NCBI GenBank assembly: GCA_021791015.1
Contig: JAJYFH010000001.1
Span: forward strand, 1 to 32,955
Direction: 5' to 3'
Length of the DNA stretch: 32,955 nucleotides
DNA from: a bacterium
Lineage (GTDB): Bacteria; Patescibacteriota; CPR2; UBA1875; JAJYID01
This document shows, in pieces, positions 1-7,635 of the stretch. The first letter of the stretch is position 1. Every line of letters starts with the position of its first letter. The notes below the pieces were generated by a model. It searched no databases, was not told where the DNA came from, and worked only from the letters and a program-made list of their open reading frames with translations. The position numbers were made by a program, and so were the translations under genes.

Positions 1-2
1 TT

Positions 3-548
3 CACTTCATGCTTCCGCTCATCTTCGGTTTTTTCCTCTGGATTTACAAAAGGAAAGAATATTATAAATTTGCCGTCACTTTGCTGGTCTTGTCCTACCT
101 TGGCTTTCTGACTTACTTGTTTTTCCCGGCCATGCCGCCCTGGATGGCTTCTGACCAGGGAATTATCCCTCAAGTTTATAATGTTTTCGGCGCCACATTT
201 GCCACCTTTGTTCACAGTTCACATCTGCCGAGCGTTTATAATTTCTTTGACCCGGATCCTGTCGCCGCCATGCCATCACTGCATGCTGCTTACCCATTCC
301 TCGTCTACCTATTTATGGTGAAAATCTTCGGGAAGAAAGGACACTTATTCTTAATTTATGTGGCAATACTCACCTTTGCTATCATCTATACCGGGAACCA
401 TTATGTTATAGATGCGCTCTTTGGCTACTTATATGCCTATGTTAGCTTCGTAGGAGTCGAATACATCTGGAAAAAAGTTGCGGCAAAGCTGGCGGCCAGA
501 AAGCAAAAACCGGCAGAAGCGCCGGCCTTTGCAGAGTCTGAGATTTAA
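3..548 (+). CDS. PAP2-superfamily membrane phosphatase / Aur1-like transferase, N-terminus cut by window edge
   Basis: Multi-pass membrane protein. It shows the PAP2-type motifs PAMPPW, AMPSLHAAYP (the phosphatase SxxxH-like core) and GNHYVIDALFGY (the H-x3-D pair of the third motif). This combination is typical of the PAP2_3 / inositolphosphorylceramide-synthase-like branch, which acts on lipid phosphates or transfers lipid head groups at the membrane face. The frame is open to the window edge: two codons, His-Phe, precede the first ATG at 9, so upstream membrane segments are probably missing and the ATG need not be the true start. The C-terminus is a short Lys/Ala/Glu-rich cytoplasmic tail. 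It converges with the ABC permease gene, 5 nt away. Substrate cannot be told from the sequence. Confidence 0.8.
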   Translation, partial: HFMLPLIFGFFLWIYKRKEYYKFAVTLLVLSYLGFLTYLFFPAMPPWMASDQGIIPQVYNVFGATFATFVHSSHLPSVYNFFDPDPVAAMPSLHAAYPFLVYLFMVKIFGKKGHLFLIYVAILTFAIIYTGNHYVIDALFGYLYAYVSFVGVEYIWKKVAAKLAARKQKPAEAPAFAESEI

Positions 549-553
549 TATTT

Positions 554-1738
554 TTATCTGGTAATCATTTTCCTGAAAAGAGGTACGGCGATTACCAAAG
601 TCACCGCGCCAAAAGCAACTAGCACTATGAGTTCATTTGTAACCTGCGAGATGCCCGCGCCTAGAATAATGACTTTTCGCAGCGCCTCAATGGCATATGT
701 CAGCGGCAGAAGGTGGGCTATGTCCTGCATCACTTGCGGCATTTGCTGGATCGGGAAAAATGCGCCAGAAAGGAAAAGCATCGGAAACTGGAACATGAAA
801 AGCAGCTGAGTTGCCGTCTCCTGTTCCGCCGTTGCAGATGAGACTAGGATGCCGAGGCCAACAAATGAGAATATGCCAAGCAAAAGCAAAAGTATTACAA
901 GCAGAATACTGCCGTTTATAGTGACTCCGAAGAGAAACATCGCAAGCAATAGGACAATGGCGCCTTGAGCCAAACCGCGGATTGACTGCGAAGCAGCTTT
1001 GCCTAAAATAATTGCCAAACGGCTGATGGGTGATATAAGGATGCCATCAAGCGTACCCTGCTCGCGTTCCCTGGATACAGATGCCGCAAGCCCGGTCAGA
1101 ACAGCCGTCATCACCACCATGGCCATTATTCCCGGAGCGACAAACTCAAAGTAGTTGGTATCACCCGGCAAGATGCCCTCGAGCCTTGACTGGATTGGCT
1201 GGATGATAGCCCCGGGATTTAACCCCTTAGCGCCGGTCTTAGCAACTAAAACACTTACCTTTTGTTTTCCGATTTGCTGGCCAAAACCCTGGATAATATT
1301 TGTGAGTGTTTGCGTAGTGATGCCGGAAATCTGCGGGTTCGACTGGTCCTCGACTATAGTGACATCTGCCTGTTGACCGGCTTGAAGCTTCCGGGAGAAA
1401 TCAGGAGGGACAACAATTCCGCCATTTATTTCCTGTTTCTTTATGCCGTCTTTTACCGCGTCCATACTGTTGTAATCTTTAGTTTGAAATGCCTTATTTC
1501 CGCTTGTTATTTCCAGATTTTTAATGACGCTAAGCAGCTGATCACCCGTTTTGCCATTCTCATTGACTACGCCAATAGGAACATTTTTGATAGAGGTCTG
1601 GGAAGGAAAAATAAATCCCGTCAGAACCATCATGAATATCGGCATGATAACGAAAGTTATAAGACGAATCCTGTCTCTTGCGAACTCAAGCAGATCCTTT
1701 TTTGTTATTTGCAATAAATCACCAAGTACATGTTTCAT
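554..1738 (-). CDS. ABC-2 type transporter permease
   Basis: Permease of an ABC exporter of the ABC2_membrane_3 type. There is one N-terminal membrane helix (about residues 25-45), then a large extracytoplasmic region of about 150 residues, then five C-terminal helices (about 200-390). The conserved REREQGTLDGILISP segment after the second helix is the coupling region typical of the DrrB/YhhJ-like group. A TTG-initiated extension to 1744 is possible, but the ATG at 1738 has an AAGGA ribosome-binding site 8 nt upstream and is preferred. It lies about 60 nt downstream of its ATPase and after an AbrB-like gene on the same strand, so the three probably form one operon. Substrate is unknown; relatives export drugs, lipids or peptides. 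Confidence 0.85.
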   Translation of the reverse strand: MKHVLGDLLQITKKDLLEFARDRIRLITFVIMPIFMMVLTGFIFPSQTSIKNVPIGVVNENGKTGDQLLSVIKNLEITSGNKAFQTKDYNSMDAVKDGIKKQEINGGIVVPPDFSRKLQAGQQADVTIVEDQSNPQISGITTQTLTNIIQGFGQQIGKQKVSVLVAKTGAKGLNPGAIIQPIQSRLEGILPGDTNYFEFVAPGIMAMVVMTAVLTGLAASVSREREQGTLDGILISPISRLAIILGKAASQSIRGLAQGAIVLLLAMFLFGVTINGSILLVILLLLLGIFSFVGLGILVSSATAEQETATQLLFMFQFPMLFLSGAFFPIQQMPQVMQDIAHLLPLTYAIEALRKVIILGAGISQVTNELIVLVAFGAVTLVIAVPLFRKMITR

Positions 1739-1797
1739 TTTCAATTTCCTTTTTTACCTAATTTCCTACTCCCTAATTACCTATTTACCCGACTCTC

Positions 1798-2637
1798 CTA
1801 CCTCACTCTCTTTCCGGCGTTTCCGCCCCAGTGTCCCGGACCGCCGCCATCTCTTTTCGGTTTTCCCTTTCTATCTCTTATCTCAAGTCCCGTTACTTGC
1901 AAAAATACATCTTCCAAAGTCGGGTTTTCCTTGCCTTTCACTTTCCTTTTCAAATTCGTGACTGTATCCATTGCCTGAATCTTGCCGTGGTCTATAATGG
2001 CGACTCTCTCGGACAAGGCTTCCGCTTCAATCATGTCGTGGGTGGTCAAAATGATAGTGATGCCTTTTTCGTTTAACTCCTGGATAAATGTGCGAATCAT
2101 GAATGTCGTCTGAGGGTCGAGGCCCAAAGTCGGCTCATCTAGAAATAAGATATCAGGCTCAGTGAGAAGGGCCCGTACGATATTGATCCTCTGCTTCATG
2201 CCGGTAGAGTAAGTGGCAGCTTGCGCATCTTTCCACTCTTCCATGCCGAGCCTTTTAATCCACTTCTCGGCCCGCTCATGGATGACTTCCTTAGACAAAT
2301 GGTTCAGCCTGCCGAAAAACTCCAGATTTTCCATGGCAGACAAGTGGTTGTAGAGAATAATTTTCTCAGCTACCAGGCCGATATGCTGGCGAACGTTGTC
2401 CTGATCTTTCTTTATGTCAAAACCTTCGATAGTCGCTGATCCCGATGTCGGGGTTAAGAGTGTTGTCAGCATGCGAATGGTGGTTGATTTTCCGGCGCCG
2501 TTCGGCCCCAAAAAACCGAAAATCTCTCCTCTTTTTACTTCAAGAGAAATAGAATCAACCGCCGTAAAGCTTTTGAATTTTTTGGTTAAACTTTTAACCT
2601 CAATGATGTTTTTTGATTTTTCTGCCATGTTTTTCAT
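1798..2637 (-). CDS. ABC transporter ATP-binding protein (DrrA-like)
   Basis: Cytoplasmic ATPase partner of the permease downstream. It shows Walker A GPNGAGKST (about residue 45), the signature YSTGMKQR, Walker B ILFLDEP with the D-loop GLD, and the switch histidine in TTHDM. These define a full nucleotide-binding domain of the multidrug/antibiotic-export (CcmA/DrrA) group. An AAAGG ribosome-binding site lies 5 nt before the chosen ATG; a second in-frame ATG follows 9 nt later. The last 25 residues are an unusual basic Gly-rich tail (KRDGGGPGHWGG) with no match to the family core, possibly a drifted 3' end. The gene follows the AbrB-like regulator gene after about 80 nt. Confidence 0.88.
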   Translation of the reverse strand: MKNMAEKSKNIIEVKSLTKKFKSFTAVDSISLEVKRGEIFGFLGPNGAGKSTTIRMLTTLLTPTSGSATIEGFDIKKDQDNVRQHIGLVAEKIILYNHLSAMENLEFFGRLNHLSKEVIHERAEKWIKRLGMEEWKDAQAATYSTGMKQRINIVRALLTEPDILFLDEPTLGLDPQTTFMIRTFIQELNEKGITIILTTHDMIEAEALSERVAIIDHGKIQAMDTVTNLKRKVKGKENPTLEDVFLQVTGLEIRDRKGKPKRDGGGPGHWGGNAGKRVR

Positions 2638-2716
2638 CTCTACCTTTCAACTTTAATGCGTTTTATACTAAATACAATATACTGAATACTATACACTGCA
2701 TACTGCAACTTGTTGC

Positions 2717-2947
2717 CTAGCTTTCTTCCAAAATTTCGTTTATTTCAGCATGCCTTTTCTCAAGCTCTTTAGAAAACTGCTTGAAGCTGGATAACTTTGT
2801 CAGGAAGATGCCTTTGTCTTTTACACCAAAAACAAGCATTTTTTCACCTTTTTCCAGGTTCAAGATTTCTCGCGCCTCAGCCGGTATCACAACCTGCCCG
2901 CGCTCACCCATGGTTGTCGAACCGTAAAATTTTCTCTTAAACATCAT
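2717..2947 (-). CDS. AbrB/SpoVT-type DNA-binding regulator
   Basis: A 76-residue protein. Its N-terminal half matches the swapped-hairpin AbrB fold (FYGSTTMGERGQVVIPAEAR, then a hydrophobic strand VFGVKDKGIFLTKL), which binds DNA as a dimer. The C-terminal 25 residues are a charged helix. An AAGGAGAGA ribosome-binding site precedes the start; a second ATG follows immediately. It is first in a minus-strand cluster with an ABC-2 exporter, so it probably regulates that exporter and itself. A perfect 12-bp palindrome about 70 nt upstream is a candidate operator. An antitoxin role, common for AbrB-fold proteins, is less likely because no toxin gene is adjacent. Confidence 0.85.
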   Translation of the reverse strand: MMFKRKFYGSTTMGERGQVVIPAEAREILNLEKGEKMLVFGVKDKGIFLTKLSSFKQFSKELEKRHAEINEILEES

Positions 2948-3016
2948 TCTCTCTCCTTTCTAAACCCTGTTGCCCGCAAATATCCTTTCGAATTAATGAC
3001 TCCGCCGTATTCCTAT

Positions 3017-3028
3017 CATACATGTATG
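3017..3028. promoter_or_regulatory. candidate AbrB-family operator (perfect palindrome)
   Basis: CATACATGTATG is a perfect 12-bp palindrome. It is followed by a repeat of its right half (ATGTATGAA twice, 3023-3039), and a TATGAT -10-like box for the minus strand lies within it. Its position, about 70 nt upstream of the AbrB-like gene, fits autoregulation. This is inference from position and symmetry only. Confidence 0.35.
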
Positions 3029-3142
3029 AAATGTATGAAGTATATTTTAATCGACCTTGGCAATAGTGTCAACAAATTTATAACATTTTATGGCTTGCCG
3101 TCACTTTGCAGGATATTGTGCATCTAAAAATCCTTGTTACTC

Positions 3143-3244
3143 GTCATTCTGGCTTGCCTGCCCGTTCCGAAGCTTTGAGCGAAGGAGGGTCCAGAATCTT
3201 TCACTTAAATGTTGACTCTTTGATTCTGGACAAGCCGGAATGAC
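3143..3244. repeat. GTCATTC-ended palindromic repeat, copy 1
   Basis: About 102 bp beginning GTCATTCTGGCTTG and ending with the inverted CAAGCCGGAATGAC, so it has imperfect terminal inverted repeats. Internal GGTCCAGAATC and GATTCTGGACAAG arms pair as well. It occupies most of the 364-bp gap between the AbrB-like gene and the ZIP gene; apart from this repeat, the palindrome and the ZIP promoter I see nothing else there. Related copies lie at 5317, 10404 and 19711. Confidence 0.7.
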
Positions 3245-3276
3245 AAACATTTTAGGTAAAATAAAAAGGAAATTTA

Positions 3277-3305
3277 TTTTGCAACCATTTAAAATAAGAT
3301 ATAAT
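3277..3305 (+). promoter_or_regulatory. promoter of the ZIP gene (leaderless)
   Basis: A consensus -10 box TATAAT (3300-3305) follows a weak -35 TTTTGC (3277-3282) at 17-bp spacing. Only 6 nt (CTCCTT) separate the -10 box from the ATG at 3312, and there is no purine-rich ribosome-binding site. Transcription should therefore start at or next to the start codon. Confidence 0.65.
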
Positions 3306-3311
3306 CTCCTT

Positions 3312-4034
3312 ATGGCAATCATTTTTACTATTATCACCTTCTTCTCAACGTTAGCCGGCGGCTTGGCCAGCATTAAATACAAGCACAAAATGCACTTGAT
3401 TTTAGGATTTACAGCCGGTGTAGTACTCGGACTCGTAGCCTTTGATCTCTTGCCGGAAATATTTGGGTTAATAGAAAAAACAGGCATGCCTGCCCGCCTC
3501 CCGATGATCGCTTTGGTGGTCGGCTTCCTTATCTTCCACATTCTGGAAAAAACCTTGCTGATCCACCACGGGCAAGAGGAAAATTACCCGACTCATCATC
3601 ACCCGTCCGTGGGGAAATTATCTTCGCTTGCCCTAATCGGCCATTCGTTTTTTGACGGCATCGGCATAGGCCTTGGCTTCCAGGTATCTCCCGCTATCGG
3701 CTTCTTGATAGCAGTCGCTGTCATCGGCCATGATTTTTGCGATGGCCTAAATACCGGCTCGCTCATGATAATTAATAAAAATAATTTAAAAGACACCCTT
3801 GGATATATCCTGGGCGACGCGATCGCCCCTATACTCGGAGCGATCTCAACGCTTTTTTTCAGGCTGCCGGAAAACTATCTCGTGCTTTATCTGGGGTTTT
3901 TTGCCGGATTTTTACTCTACATCGGGCTCGAGGACATCCTGCCTGAGGCTCACAGCAAGAAATTTTCTTTCAATACCGTCCTTATGACCATTCTTGGCAC
4001 AATTTTTATCTTTCTAATTGCCCAAGTGGCCTAG
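3312..4034 (+). CDS. ZIP family divalent metal transporter
   Basis: A 240-residue, multi-helix inner-membrane transporter of the ZIP (SLC39-like) family, which imports zinc or other divalent metals. Its hallmarks are the helix-IV motif HSFFDGIGIGLGF and the helix-V motif GHDFCDGLNTGS, whose His and Asp residues form the metal site. A His-rich cytoplasmic loop (HHGQEENYPTHHH) precedes them, and LEDILPEAH occurs near the end. An in-frame ATG exists at 3240, but it lies in the palindromic repeat upstream of the promoter, so 3312 is taken as the start. The gene converges end to end with maf. Metal specificity is not readable from the sequence. Confidence 0.88.
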   Translation: MAIIFTIITFFSTLAGGLASIKYKHKMHLILGFTAGVVLGLVAFDLLPEIFGLIEKTGMPARLPMIALVVGFLIFHILEKTLLIHHGQEENYPTHHHPSVGKLSSLALIGHSFFDGIGIGLGFQVSPAIGFLIAVAVIGHDFCDGLNTGSLMIINKNNLKDTLGYILGDAIAPILGAISTLFFRLPENYLVLYLGFFAGFLLYIGLEDILPEAHSKKFSFNTVLMTILGTIFIFLIAQVA

Positions 4035-4649
4035 CTAAACGACCCCACTGTTCCGTCTCAGCTCCCAAACACTTATACCCATCTCTTTAAGTGTATCAGT
4101 CAAATCACCGAGGGGTAGTCCCATAATATTTAAAAAATCTCCTTCTATCTTTTCTATAAGAATCGCTCCCAAGGTTTGAATAGCAAACGAGCCTGCCTTG
4201 TCAAGCGGGTCACCGCTTGCAACATACTCATTAATATCCTCATCTGTTAAATCTTTCAGTGTAACGCTTGCTTCGGACACCTTAGATTTAACCTCATCTG
4301 TCATGGTATTGATTATTGTAAAACCTGTTATGATTGAAACTTTTTGACCGCTAAGCTTCTTAAGGGTTTGTTTCGCTTCTTCCGGCGACCTCGGTTTGCC
4401 CAAAAGATTGCCCTGAAAAACTATAAATGTATCTGCGCCTATAACAAGAGCATTGGTGTGTTTGGATGCCACTGTTTCTGCCTTACCCCTAGAGAGGTGA
4501 ATTGCTAAATCTGCTGGTGGTAGATCCAAAGACATATTTTCTTCATAGGAATTCCCCTCAATCTTGAAGGGAATTCCTAATTTTTGAAGAATCTCTTTTC
4601 TTCTAGGAGAGGCGGAAGCCAAAATAATCTGATTTACCATCTTTTCCAT
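4035..4649 (-). CDS. maf: Maf-family nucleoside triphosphate pyrophosphatase
   Basis: A 204-residue cytoplasmic house-cleaning enzyme that hydrolyses non-canonical or excess NTPs to NMP and PPi. Motifs in order: ASASPRRKEIL (about residues 10-20, phosphate binding), VIGADTFIV with its catalytic acidic residue, GKPRSPEEA, and DKAGSFAIQ, followed by NIMGLPL near the end. The DKAG-IQ form is that of the dTTP/UTP-type (YhdE-like) Maf proteins, although substrate range is only inferred. Length is normal. An extended -10 element 7 nt upstream supports the first ATG rather than the one three codons later. Confidence 0.9.
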   Translation of the reverse strand: MEKMVNQIILASASPRRKEILQKLGIPFKIEGNSYEENMSLDLPPADLAIHLSRGKAETVASKHTNALVIGADTFIVFQGNLLGKPRSPEEAKQTLKKLSGQKVSIITGFTIINTMTDEVKSKVSEASVTLKDLTDEDINEYVASGDPLDKAGSFAIQTLGAILIEKIEGDFLNIMGLPLGDLTDTLKEMGISVWELRRNSGVV

Positions 4650-4656
4650 GTGATTC

Positions 4657-4665
4657 AGTTTACCA
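4657..4665 (-). promoter_or_regulatory. extended -10 promoter of maf (leaderless)
   Basis: On the minus strand TGG-TAAACT forms an extended -10 element, with 7 nt between it and the start codon at 4649. There is no ribosome-binding site. Confidence 0.5.
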
Positions 4666-4682
4666 CACAGAAAAGAACTTTC

Positions 4683-5192
4683 CTAAATATCGAGGTATTC
4701 GATTTTTTTTTCCTCTTTTTTGAGCGCATCTTCGGCCTTTTTCAAGAGATCGTCTGAAATCTTGTCTTTCAGGTCCTTGGGCTTTTTGGCAACGAGCAGT
4801 TCGGCAGAACTGACATCTTGCAGGTATTCGCCCTTTTTCTTCCAATCTTTCGGGTTGGTGATGAGATTTGCCTTGCAAACCGTGGTCAGATGGATGGCCA
4901 CGCTTCCTTTTTGCGTCTCGTAAATCTTGGCCTGCTGCCAATATTCTTTGTCGCGCGAAAAACCTCTCCATTTACCAACTTGATTGCCGATAAATCTCTG
5001 TTCGCGTATGGCGTCCTTTAACCCCACGCCCACACTGATCTCACGCATCTCCCCCTTCAGTGCCTTAGATCTGTCGACGAATTCCCTGAGAGCTCTGGAA
5101 ATGACGCTAGATAGCGCTTCTCCGGCGATTTCTTTTGCCTCTTTGTAGACGTTTTCGTCCTTGCTTGATACGTAAATGGTTTTGTTTGCCAT
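4683..5192 (-). CDS. EXLDI-family protein
   Basis: A 169-residue protein ending in EYLDI, the C-terminal signature that names the EXLDI family (TIGR04342). The first 45 residues (NKTIYVSSKDENVYKEAKEIAGEA and onward) resemble a ribbon-helix-helix or related small DNA-binding fold. A middle beta-rich part (residues 55-115) and a Lys/Asp/Glu-rich helical tail follow. The family's function is not established to my knowledge. A GAGAGGA ribosome-binding site lies just before the ATG. The gene has its own near-consensus promoter with a dyad over the -10 box, which fits autoregulation by the N-terminal domain (inference). Confidence 0.8.
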   Translation of the reverse strand: MANKTIYVSSKDENVYKEAKEIAGEALSSVISRALREFVDRSKALKGEMREISVGVGLKDAIREQRFIGNQVGKWRGFSRDKEYWQQAKIYETQKGSVAIHLTTVCKANLITNPKDWKKKGEYLQDVSSAELLVAKKPKDLKDKISDDLLKKAEDALKKEEKKIEYLDI

Positions 5193-5244
5193 TTTTTCCT
5201 CTCTTTCTTGCTGAATTTACAGCAAATTTAATAGTATTAATATA

Positions 5245-5273
5245 AGTATATTTATACACATACCCTTTGTCAA
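5245..5273 (-). promoter_or_regulatory. strong promoter of the EXLDI gene with overlapping dyad
   Basis: On the minus strand, TTGACA (5268-5273) and TATACT (5245-5250) stand 17 bp apart, the best -35/-10 pair in the window. GTATA-TT-TATAC (5246-5257) is an inverted repeat lying on the -10 box and could be an operator. A leader of about 45 nt with a ribosome-binding site follows. Confidence 0.75.
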
Positions 5274-5316
5274 GTACTTTTTTATAAAAGTTTAAATGTG
5301 TATATATCCCTCCTTT

Positions 5317-5407
5317 GTCATTCTGAACTTGACTGAAGAATCTATATCAATAAAATACTGGATTCCGGATCAACTGATTATATTTTAAATGTTTAGTCCG
5401 GAATGAC
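5317..5407. repeat. GTCATTC-ended palindromic repeat, copy 2
   Basis: About 91 bp with ends GTCATTCTGAACTTGA and GTCCGGAATGAC. The inner block CCGGATCAACTGATTATA is shared with the copies at 10404 and, inverted, at 19711. It sits in the gap between the divergent EXLDI and ICMT-like genes. Confidence 0.75.
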
Positions 5408-5432
5408 ATCGTAAATGTAAGCAAATTCTTTA

Positions 5433-5461
5433 TTGAAGGATGAGCTTCCAAAATCTATAAT
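5433..5461 (+). promoter_or_regulatory. promoter of the ICMT-like gene (leaderless)
   Basis: TTGAAG (5433-5438) and TATAAT (5456-5461) stand 17 bp apart. The ATG at 5468 is only 6 nt beyond the -10 box and has no ribosome-binding site, so the transcript should be leaderless. Confidence 0.7.
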
Positions 5462-5467
5462 TACCTT

Positions 5468-6040
5468 ATGGAAAAGATTGTTCCCATCTTCTGGCTTATC
5501 TTCCTGGCTTTTTGGGCCGTGACCGCATTCTTGGCCAAACCCAAGGAAGAAATGGTATCAACCGACAGTGTCGGCGGGGTTCGCGGTATCCTGATCGGCA
5601 TCATCATCTTCATAATCCTGCTCAGACATTTTGCCGGCGCACATCTCGGCTTTCTCTTTCAAAATATCATCACATTTCCTTTGTCTATCGAGAAAATCGG
5701 CATCGGCATCCTGGCTGTCGGCTTGGCCGTAGCCCTCTATGCCAGATATTTCCTGGGGCGAAACTGGAGCGGGCGGGTATCATTTCAGAAAAATCAGGAG
5801 CTTGTCACCTCCGGCCTCTACCGGTACATCCGCCACCCGATCTATCTCGGCATAATGCTCATGGGCGTCGGCACTTTGGCAGTTGTAAACTTTAGCTTTG
5901 TAGTAATTGGAGCCATTTTGGTTGCAATATCTTTTTTCCAAAGAATTAAAAAAGAAGAAGAGCTCATGACGAAGCATTTCCCGAAGGAATACGCCAAGTA
6001 CCAACGCCGCACCAAAAAACTCATCCCGTTTGTTTGGTAG
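5468..6040 (+). CDS. isoprenylcysteine carboxyl methyltransferase-like membrane protein
   Basis: A 190-residue membrane protein with about five hydrophobic helices. It carries the ICMT/PEMT signature near residues 117-130: LVTSGLYRYIRHPIYLG, in which the RHP turn binds S-adenosylmethionine. A C-terminal amphipathic stretch with EEELMTKHFPKEYAKY matches the conserved E-x2-L-x3-F-x2-EY segment of the family. Bacterial members methylate lipids or small hydrophobic acceptors; the true acceptor is unknown. It is a single gene under its own promoter and converges with the methyltransferase at 6044. Confidence 0.85.
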   Translation: MEKIVPIFWLIFLAFWAVTAFLAKPKEEMVSTDSVGGVRGILIGIIIFIILLRHFAGAHLGFLFQNIITFPLSIEKIGIGILAVGLAVALYARYFLGRNWSGRVSFQKNQELVTSGLYRYIRHPIYLGIMLMGVGTLAVVNFSFVVIGAILVAISFFQRIKKEEELMTKHFPKEYAKYQRRTKKLIPFVW

Positions 6041-6043
6041 AAC

Positions 6044-6664
6044 CTAATTTAGCTTTTTGATAATCGTCTGATCTTTGGTATTTATCAGCTCAAAGTCATA
6101 ACTGCTTTCCCCGCTGAAAAATTTCTGGATGTGCCTTTCATAAAAATCAGTATTATCAATAACCATATAGCCTCCCTTAATGAGACGTGGAAACAGATTT
6201 TTATACTCAAAAGTCACGGTCTCCGGCAGATGGCTTCCATCCAGAAAAATAAAGCTAAATTTAGAAAAACTGTGTTCTTTGCCTTGAGACCAATAGTGAA
6301 CAGTGTCCATAATCTTAATGAAATCTTCTGAGGTCATGTGGTAATGGACGTGATTTTCATAGCCGGACAAAAGGTCCTTCATCTTTGTATAGAAATCACC
6401 GCCATATTTCCAGGGTTTACCGTCGTATGGCTTGTTGCCGCAAGGATCCACCGTTACCAACACTGTACCCGGATACATTTTTTCAATGATTTTTAAGAGT
6501 GCCAGAGCCGATCCGCCTCTGCGTGTGCCTATTTCTAAAAAAGGCGGCTGACCTTTTACTTTCGGTGTCTTGGCGGCATACTCAACAAGATTGTAAAAAT
6601 CCCGTTGATCGCCCTTGCTATCACTGTATGCAACAGATTCCTTAATGATTTTCGCTAACTCCAT
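6044..6664 (-). CDS. class I SAM-dependent methyltransferase
   Basis: A 206-residue cytoplasmic protein. It shows the Rossmann-type motif I FLEIGTRRGGSALALL (about residues 42-57), a second strand with acidic end VLVTVDPCG, and the FIFLDGSHLPETV segment followed by LIKGGYMVIDN. This order and spacing match the Methyltransf_24 / cephalosporin-hydroxylase-like group acting on small molecules or surface sugars. No partner genes are close enough to suggest a pathway. A consensus -10 box 6 nt upstream fixes the start at 6664. Confidence 0.8.
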   Translation of the reverse strand: MELAKIIKESVAYSDSKGDQRDFYNLVEYAAKTPKVKGQPPFLEIGTRRGGSALALLKIIEKMYPGTVLVTVDPCGNKPYDGKPWKYGGDFYTKMKDLLSGYENHVHYHMTSEDFIKIMDTVHYWSQGKEHSFSKFSFIFLDGSHLPETVTFEYKNLFPRLIKGGYMVIDNTDFYERHIQKFFSGESSYDFELINTKDQTIIKKLN

Positions 6665-6670
6665 AAGAGC

Positions 6671-6676
6671 ATTATA
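6671..6676 (-). promoter_or_regulatory. -10 box of the methyltransferase gene (leaderless)
   Basis: TATAAT on the minus strand with 6 nt (GCTCTT) before the ATG at 6664. No convincing -35 box at 17 bp and no ribosome-binding site. Confidence 0.55.
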
Positions 6677-6705
6677 CCAAAAAACTCATACCTATACCTT
6701 CAATT

Positions 6706-6732
6706 GTCATTCCCGTGCAGACGGGAATCCAG
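6706..6732. repeat. short palindromic repeat of the CTGGATTCCCG / CGGGAATGAC type
   Basis: GTCATTCCCGTGCAGACGGG followed by AATCCAG, a hairpin-forming 27-bp unit. The same unit occurs inside the DUF763 gene at 21598-21624, where it is translated. Confidence 0.65.
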
Positions 6733-6776
6733 AGAAAATAAGTCTGCACCAAAACGCTTTTTATAATATGGGAAAA

Positions 6777-7298
6777 TTAATCGTTAAGGTGTGTAATGGC
6801 ATAATCTGCTTCTGCTGGTGTAAACCTTTCACCACTGTCAGATGTTAGCTGATCATGAATAGCGGCTGGTGACATGTGCATGCTATCTTGGTAATCCTTC
6901 GCTTTGGCCAGGGCATTTGCGTTCCAATCGGCTTTTACATTATCTGCCGCATACTGTGCGGCAGCTGCCGAAAATTGCTCGCCATACTCTGAAACCAACT
7001 GATCATAGACACCTTTCTTAGACATATGCATTACATTTGCATACGAATCAGCCTTATCAAGGGCGGATTTATACTCGGCTGGCACCTCGGGTTGCTTTGG
7101 AGCAGGAGCTGGTTGAGATTTTGCTGTTGTGCTTGTGTTTGTTTTACTTGGTGCCGTAGGTGTTGAGGTTTTGTTTGTTGTGTTGCCTCCGCTTTGGGCG
7201 ACAGTAATTACGATAATTAATATTACGAATGCCAGCACTCCCGTCAGAACCTTGTGCCTGACAAACCAATTCTTTTTCTTTGTTGTTTCTTCTGCCAT
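6777..7298 (-). CDS. membrane-anchored protein with two Ltp-type repeats
   Basis: A 173-residue protein with a Lys-rich cytoplasmic N-terminus, one membrane helix (about residues 17-36: LTGVLAFVILIIVITVA), a Thr/Ser/Pro/Ala-rich linker (40-75), and two tandem helical repeats. The repeats are KADSYANVMHMSKKGVYDQL with GEQFSAAAAQYA, and KAKDYQDSMHMSPAAIHDQL with GERFTPAEADYA. These match the Ltp / host-cell-surface lipoprotein repeat (PF07553). In phage TP-J34 this repeat mediates superinfection exclusion by blocking DNA injection, but in most bacteria it is of unknown function. It is anchored here by a helix rather than a lipobox. An AAGGAG ribosome-binding site precedes the ATG. Confidence 0.82.
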   Translation of the reverse strand: MAEETTKKKNWFVRHKVLTGVLAFVILIIVITVAQSGGNTTNKTSTPTAPSKTNTSTTAKSQPAPAPKQPEVPAEYKSALDKADSYANVMHMSKKGVYDQLVSEYGEQFSAAAAQYAADNVKADWNANALAKAKDYQDSMHMSPAAIHDQLTSDSGERFTPAEADYAITHLND

Positions 7299-7334
7299 TT
7301 CATCTCCTTTATGCTAATGCTACTTATTGGCTTC

Positions 7335-7343
7335 AATATAACA
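7335..7343 (-). promoter_or_regulatory. extended -10 promoter of the Ltp-repeat gene
   Basis: On the minus strand TGT-TATATT forms an extended -10 element about 36 nt before the start codon. Here a leader with an AAGGAG site follows, unlike the leaderless genes of the window. Confidence 0.5.
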
Positions 7344-7410
7344 TAAAAGTAAACAGAATGCTAGTTTTTAGCTGTAGAGTTATTGGCTTCATTTCCATAG
7401 CCTTGATTGT

Positions 7411-7627
7411 ATGGCTAAGAAAACCCAAGCTAAAATTAAATTTGGCAGAAAGTTAAGAGAAATAAGAAAAGCAACCGGCTTATCTCAGGAAGAGCTCGGC
7501 TTCAAGTCCGGCTTGCATAGAACTTATAGGATCAATCGAACGAGGAGAGCAAAATGTCTCCGTCGATAATATTTTCAAGCTGGCAAAAGCGCTCAAGAAA
7601 AAACCCAGAGACTTTTTTGATTTCTAA
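7411..7627 (+). pseudogene. frameshifted Xre-family helix-turn-helix regulator
   Basis: The first frame from the ATG at 7411 gives KFGRKLREIRKATGLSQEEL, the start of a Cro/C1-type HTH domain, but runs into a stop after about 51 codons. A second frame from about 7526 gives IGSIERGEQNVSVDNIF then KLAKALKKKPRDFFDF and a stop at 7625-7627, the exact remainder of the domain. The break lies at HRTY/IGS, where two nucleotides (TA of a TATATA run) appear to be missing. The intact product would be about 72 residues, a normal length for a stand-alone HTH_3 regulator. Decay, or an assembly error, are both possible. It converges with the ABC-2 operon. Confidence 0.8.
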
Positions 7628-7635
7628 GAAAAAAC

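Noticed and set aside
3137..3541. A 134-codon minus-strand frame over the ZIP 5' region
   Set aside because: It is antisense to the ZIP gene and begins in a palindromic repeat; no domain and no promoter.
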